From CBFGRU01 sp965651255 (lineage in GTDB: Bacteria > Planctomycetota > Phycisphaerae > Phycisphaerales > SM1A02), in NCBI GenBank assembly GCA_965651255.1, contig CBFGRU010000035.1, positions 1-17,219 on the forward strand: a stretch of 17,219 bases of DNA, in the 5' to 3' direction. Positions 14,218 to 17,219 of the stretch are shown piece after piece. The notes under the pieces are model-generated. The model was not told the origin of the DNA and did not search any database. It worked only from the letters and a program-made list of their open reading frames with translations. The stretch's first letter is position 1. Each line of letters opens with the position of its first letter. The translations under genes were made by a program, and so were the position numbers.

Positions 14218-16755
14218 TCAGAACGTTCCGCCGCGGCGGGTGGTCGATGCAGTCGAAGACGATGATGAGTTTGACGAGCGATCACTTGATGTTGCGCGAT
14301 CAGATCGCCGGACTTCATTTGTCTCGATGTCCGTATCAACATCGACATCGCTGTCGAAGTCAAAGTCGAAGTCGAAATCGAAGTCCACGTCAAAATCACC
14401 TTCACCGATCGACTCGTGAAGCTCCTGCAGCATCTCGTGCAGATGCACCTTCAGCTCTTCCAGGTGATCGTGCATCATGTCCCGACGATGGTGAAGTTCT
14501 TCCGAGGTATGCCGCAGCGCTTCGATCTGTCGCTGGATTGACTCGCGGGCTGGTGATTTGGCTTCGTTGAGTTTCAACTTCAGATCACCGATGTGCTCTT
14601 CGATTTCGTGGAGTTGACGCCCCAGCACGCCGCGATGTTCATCCATCTGCTTTCGTGCATGCTGCAGCCGCTCCTGGAGATGTTGATGCGCTTCGTGCAG
14701 GGCCTTTCCGCGCGCTTCAGCGGCGTGCTTCAGCGCTTGCTCCCGCGCCTTCGAGGCCTCCTGCAGCGCGCGAGCACGCGCAACTTCTTCCGCACGATCT
14801 CTGACCTCGCGGGCGCGATCCAACCCCGTGACCTTCGCTTCGGGGTGAATCATTCTGACGAACTGCGCGAAGATTTCGTGATTGCGCGGCGTTGCGTGAA
14901 CGATGATGCCCTTCTCCTTCGGTTCAACAAGAATCGGTACATCCTGTCGAATCATCAGCTCCGTCAGGGCGCTCAGCTTGCCTGCGGGTAATGCGTACTC
15001 TCGGGCGATCAGTTCATCTCCAAGCGCCGCCAGCGCGATGACGCCGTCACTTGCCTGGCCTCGGCTGAGGACGACCACCTGCTCATCACGATCGGTCATG
15101 ACCTTGAACGAGTTCAGCGCACTCGGCGCGGGCGCGGAATGCAATAGGCCTTCAAGACGCCGCTGCATCGCAGCGAGTCGCGCTTCGAGTTCCTTCAGGC
15201 GCGCATCATCACCGGTGAAGGTGATGCCCTCTGCACCCTCGCGATCTTTCATGAAGCGTTCAAAGGTGCTCTCTGCGTCATTGGCCGGTGCCTTCGGAGC
15301 GGCGGGCGCCTTGGGGGCCTTCGGTGCTTTTGGCGCGGCCGGCGCCTTGGGCGCGCGAACCTTGTGGACTTCAACCGTTTCACGTTTTTCTTCCGGCGGG
15401 CAGGCCAGAAGCGGTGCGCCCATGCCAGCGCACAGCGCCGCCGTCAGCACGACGGCCAGGCCTCCGCGCGACATCGTCGGCGATGATTGATTCGTCATAA
15501 CCATGGTGAGTCTCCTCGCGAAACCTCGCGTTCGGGGAGAGATCGCGCCGAGCCCAACCGCGGGTCTCAGCGCGCCCCTCCGTTCATCCTGCGTCAAGAA
15601 CACCCGCGTCGTCAGCAGTGCCTGCGCGTACGCACGTCGAGCGCGCGGCAGCAGCGTCGTGACCCAGGCATCGCAACTCAAATCCGCCTCATCGCGCAAA
15701 CGGTGGCTCAGCCACCACACCAGTGGATGCCACCAATACACGGCGGTGATGCACATCATCGCCCAGCACACCCAGTGGTCGCGCCGTTTCAGATGGGCCA
15801 GTTCATGCACGATTACCGCGCGCTGGCTCTGCTGATCCAATTCTTCCCACAGTCGTGCGGGAAGCAGCAGCGTCGGACGACGGCCGCACCAGATCATTGG
15901 TGAGATCGCGGCGTTCACCGTCAACACGCGCGGCATGCGCCGCAGGCCGAGTTGCTCCGCTTCGCGTTGAACCAGCCGGTCGGTGAATTCATCCGCCGGT
16001 ATCGCCCGCTGAACGACCCGCCGAAATCGCGCGGTTCGGATTATGAGCAGCAGCGTGATCAATAGGACGCCGCCAGCCCACCACCGAAGCGGAATCGCCG
16101 GCGCATTCAGGAGCGCATCGCGCACGGTGAAGAACACATCCACCCATCGGACCGACACCTCAGCCCCCCCCGCGACGGCTGCGGGCGCATCATCGCGATC
16201 ACCGGCATCCACCGCGCGGGCGTTCTGATCATCGGCAGAACGTGGTTCCTGAATCGGATCGAGTGCCACGTCGGCGTGGTCACTGTTGATTCGATCAAGA
16301 AATGACGAATCTGAACGAGACGGTGGGGCGGCAGCCATGAACTCCCCCGGCTCGGGCCCTGCTGTATCTGGCTCGATCGGTTGATCATCCCGACTCGCCG
16401 CGGATTGACGAGGTGCTTCGCCTCGACGAAACACATCTGTTTCACGCGCGAACGGCATCGGCCGTGACGATACAGGTCGGTTCAGCGCATCAATCGTTTG
16501 CGTATTGATGTGCGAACGCGCTTGCGGCGGCTCGTTTTCGGCTAGAGCGGAACTCGCGCGCCAATCAACCGGATTCCACCAGGAATGCAGAGCAGGCGGC
16601 ATAAGAAACGTCGCGAGCACCAGCAGCCACAATGCATGTCGGGTCGATGGGCGAAGCGTGACACACCGGCAGAGGAGAACGACCGCCATCGCGATGGGAA
16701 TTGCGATGAGTCCGTTCCGCCACAGGATGGTCATCAGATCAGTTTCGAGTGACAT
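14218..16755 (-). CDS. M56-family (BlaR1-like) membrane metallopeptidase with non-penicillin-binding sensor region
   Basis: 845 residues. Membrane helices lie at about 12-31, 40-54, 226-240, 329-347 and 431-452. The zinc motif is HELAH (317-321), with a likely third ligand E356 in DEADLSCD, as in BlaR1/MecR1. A disordered acidic loop occupies 60-205. Beyond the last helix there is no SxxK transpeptidase-like sensor. Instead come a Lys-Ala-Pro linker (467-491), a small domain (about 545-645), a His-rich coiled coil (about 645-782, 16 His from residue 677 on), an Asp-Phe array (787-810) and a Ser/Thr tail. In the family, the activated protease inactivates its BlaI partner, encoded 34 bp upstream. 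The ligand is unknown; the His/Asp-rich domain suggests metal or envelope-stress sensing (inference). AGGG 9 nt before the ATG is a moderate ribosome site. Confidence 0.88.
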   Translation of the reverse strand: MSLETDLMTILWRNGLIAIPIAMAVVLLCRCVTLRPSTRHALWLLVLATFLMPPALHSWWNPVDWRASSALAENEPPQARSHINTQTIDALNRPVSSRPMPFARETDVFRRGEAPRQSAASRDDQPIEPDTAGPEPGEFMAAAPPSRSDSSFLDRINSDHADVALDPIQEPRSADDQNARAVDAGDRDDAPAAVAGGAEVSVRWVDVFFTVRDALLNAPAIPLRWWAGGVLLITLLLIIRTARFRRVVQRAIPADEFTDRLVQREAEQLGLRRMPRVLTVNAAISPMIWCGRRPTLLLPARLWEELDQQSQRAVIVHELAHLKRRDHWVCWAMMCITAVYWWHPLVWWLSHRLRDEADLSCDAWVTTLLPRARRAYAQALLTTRVFLTQDERRGALRPAVGLGAISPRTRGFARRLTMVMTNQSSPTMSRGGLAVVLTAALCAGMGAPLLACPPEEKRETVEVHKVRAPKAPAAPKAPKAPKAPAAPKAPANDAESTFERFMKDREGAEGITFTGDDARLKELEARLAAMQRRLEGLLHSAPAPSALNSFKVMTDRDEQVVVLSRGQASDGVIALAALGDELIAREYALPAGKLSALTELMIRQDVPILVEPKEKGIIVHATPRNHEIFAQFVRMIHPEAKVTGLDRAREVRDRAEEVARARALQEASKAREQALKHAAEARGKALHEAHQHLQERLQHARKQMDEHRGVLGRQLHEIEEHIGDLKLKLNEAKSPARESIQRQIEALRHTSEELHHRRDMMHDHLEELKVHLHEMLQELHESIGEGDFDVDFDFDFDFDFDSDVDVDTDIETNEVRRSDRATSSDRSSNSSSSSTASTTRRGGTF
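14323..14397 (-). repeat. in-frame hexanucleotide-like array encoding alternating Asp-Phe/Val
   Basis: Near-tandem 6-bp units (gtcgaa on the plus strand with variants) encode residues 787-811 of the M56 protein, with Asp at every second position and Phe or Val between. The alternating acidic pattern could chelate cations. Such arrays change length easily by slippage. Confidence 0.7.
15283..15354 (-). repeat. Lys-Ala-Pro repeat linker in the M56 protein
   Basis: Degenerate 9-bp units encode APKAPAAPKAPKAPKAP-type sequence at residues 468-491, just outside the last membrane helix. It resembles the stiff Lys/Pro spacers of TonB and would hold the C-terminal domain away from the membrane. Confidence 0.75.
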
Positions 16756-16789
16756 GTCCCCTGTCCCTCTCGCCCACGTTTCGATTGAC

Positions 16790-17203
16790 TCATTTGGCTG
16801 GTGACTCCCCCTGATCGAGCTGATCGATCAGATTCTGGAGTTGCGCGATCTCTTCCGGGGTGAACCGCTCCGTGCGCATCAGTTGCAGGACCAGAGGGGC
16901 GGCTGCCCCGTCGTACAGGTCTGAAACAAGGTGGCGCAGCCGGTGGCGAGTGACTTTCTCGCGCGAGAGCACCGGGCGGTAGAGATAGGCCATACCGCTC
17001 TTGTCACTGCGGACATATCCCTTCTGCTCAAGGCGCGAAAGAAACGTCAGAACGGTGGTGTACGCGACTTTGCGCCCGCGCTCGTGAAGGTGTTCCCGAA
17101 CTTCGCGCACGGATGCAGGGCTGTGATCCCACAGCACCCTGAGTACCTGCAGTTCTGCTTCTCCGAGTTCAACATCCCTGGGCGGCACGACTTTGACTCC
17201 CAT
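16790..17203 (-). CDS. BlaI/MecI/CopY-family transcriptional repressor
   Basis: A 137-residue winged-helix repressor. Residues about 12-80 (LGEAELQVLRVLW, VAYTTVLTFLSRLEQKGYV) form the wing-helix DNA-binding domain, and about 85-132 the dimerisation helices where the partner protease acts in this family. Length is typical. It heads an operon with the M56 protease, 34 bp apart. It probably represses its own promoter through the dyad immediately upstream and may control other genes. The regulon and inducing signal are not evident; the family covers beta-lactam, copper and unrelated stress responses, and no beta-lactamase or copper gene is in the window. ATG 17203 has only a short AGG 3 nt upstream, a poor site, possibly reflecting a short leader. 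Confidence 0.92.
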   Translation of the reverse strand: MGVKVVPPRDVELGEAELQVLRVLWDHSPASVREVREHLHERGRKVAYTTVLTFLSRLEQKGYVRSDKSGMAYLYRPVLSREKVTRHRLRHLVSDLYDGAAAPLVLQLMRTERFTPEEIAQLQNLIDQLDQGESPAK

Positions 17204-17207
17204 GACC

Positions 17208-17219
17208 TACTACACGTGT
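17208..17219. promoter_or_regulatory. BlaI-type dyad operator, cut by window edge
   Basis: tactacacgtgt contains the perfect palindrome acacgtgt (17212-17219) and matches the TACAnnTGTA core typical of BlaI/MecI/CopY operators as far as the window goes. The left half extends to TACTACAC, so a full symmetric site would continue with AGTA beyond the edge. It lies 4 bp upstream of the repressor start codon, where a bound repressor would block transcription of its own operon. Confidence 0.55.

Larger units (their letters stand above)
14218..15504 (-). other. possible internal lipoprotein start within the M56 gene
   Basis: ATG 15504 (Met418 of the protease) has AGGAG at 15512-15516, a 7-nt spacing as good as any start in the window. 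It is written with the AGG-AGA Arg pair, whereas Arg codons I read near the gene's end are CGN. The sequence that follows, an Arg then GGLAVVLTAALCAGMGAPLLAC, reads as a lipoprotein signal peptide ending in LLAC, with Cys at residue 35. Initiation here would release a 428-residue lipoprotein carrying the linker, small domain, coiled coil and Asp-Phe array. The same helix also fits the normal last helix of M56 proteins, so a separate product is a hypothesis. Confidence 0.35.

Noticed and set aside
14218..17203. Beta-lactam resistance locus (blaI-blaR1)
   Set aside because: The protease has no penicillin-binding sensor and no beta-lactamase or PBP gene is present; only the regulatory architecture is shared.

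Overview
The window looks like a chromosomal segment of a high-GC Gram-negative bacterium, most likely a planctomycete. The best evidence is the C-terminal domain of the 1319-residue protein at 5443-9402: an alpha/alpha 'prenyltransferase/squalene-oxidase repeat' domain with the planctomycete-type signature (QDADGSW, MYSHGIAAIAL, GGWRY, GDTSVFGWQ, YYWYYATLALYQHGG). A BlaI/M56-peptidase pair, PD40 propeller repeats and very large TPR proteins next to ExbB/ExbD fit the same phylum. No mobile element, CRISPR array or rRNA gene is visible.

Left edge, plus strand (1-1914): the 3' part of a tRNA-Ala(UGC), then a small class-3-type lipase with a 9-bp hairpin touching its ribosome binding site, then a class I SAM-dependent methyltransferase with a lysine-rich tail and a possibly leaderless start. 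The methyltransferase ends 4 bp from the convergent minus-strand block.

Minus-strand block (13948 down to 1919): seven genes in one direction with short gaps or overlaps, except an 88-bp gap before the response-regulator cyclase. In transcription order they are a secreted 1099-residue TPR protein, ExbB/TolQ, ExbD/TolR, a 1319-residue composite protein, a single-domain Hpt phosphotransfer protein, a REC-GGDEF diguanylate cyclase and a membrane PAS-GGDEF-EAL protein. The composite protein runs: membrane anchor, PD40 (TolB-like) propeller, transmembrane hairpin, about 550 residues of Pro/acidic linker, alpha/alpha barrel. Its third membrane helix carries the S-x3-H motif (S401, H405) that TonB and TolA use to couple to ExbBD/TolQR. 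The cluster can therefore be read as a Tol/Ton-like energised envelope machine whose CpoB-, TolQ-, TolR-, TolB- and TolA-like functions sit in four genes, with a phosphorelay and cyclic-di-GMP module attached downstream. The assembly is inference; the individual domains are well supported.

Right edge, minus strand (14218-17203): a BlaI-family repressor and an M56 (BlaR1-like) membrane metalloprotease. The protease has no penicillin-binding sensor. Its C-terminal half is a Lys-Ala-Pro linker, a small domain, a His-rich coiled coil, an Asp-Phe array and a Ser-rich tail. This half could also be made separately as a lipoprotein from a well-placed internal start. A BlaI-type dyad operator is cut by the window edge just upstream of the repressor. 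The 269-bp gap between the two blocks holds a long imperfect hairpin in the presumed leader of the TPR-Exb operon.
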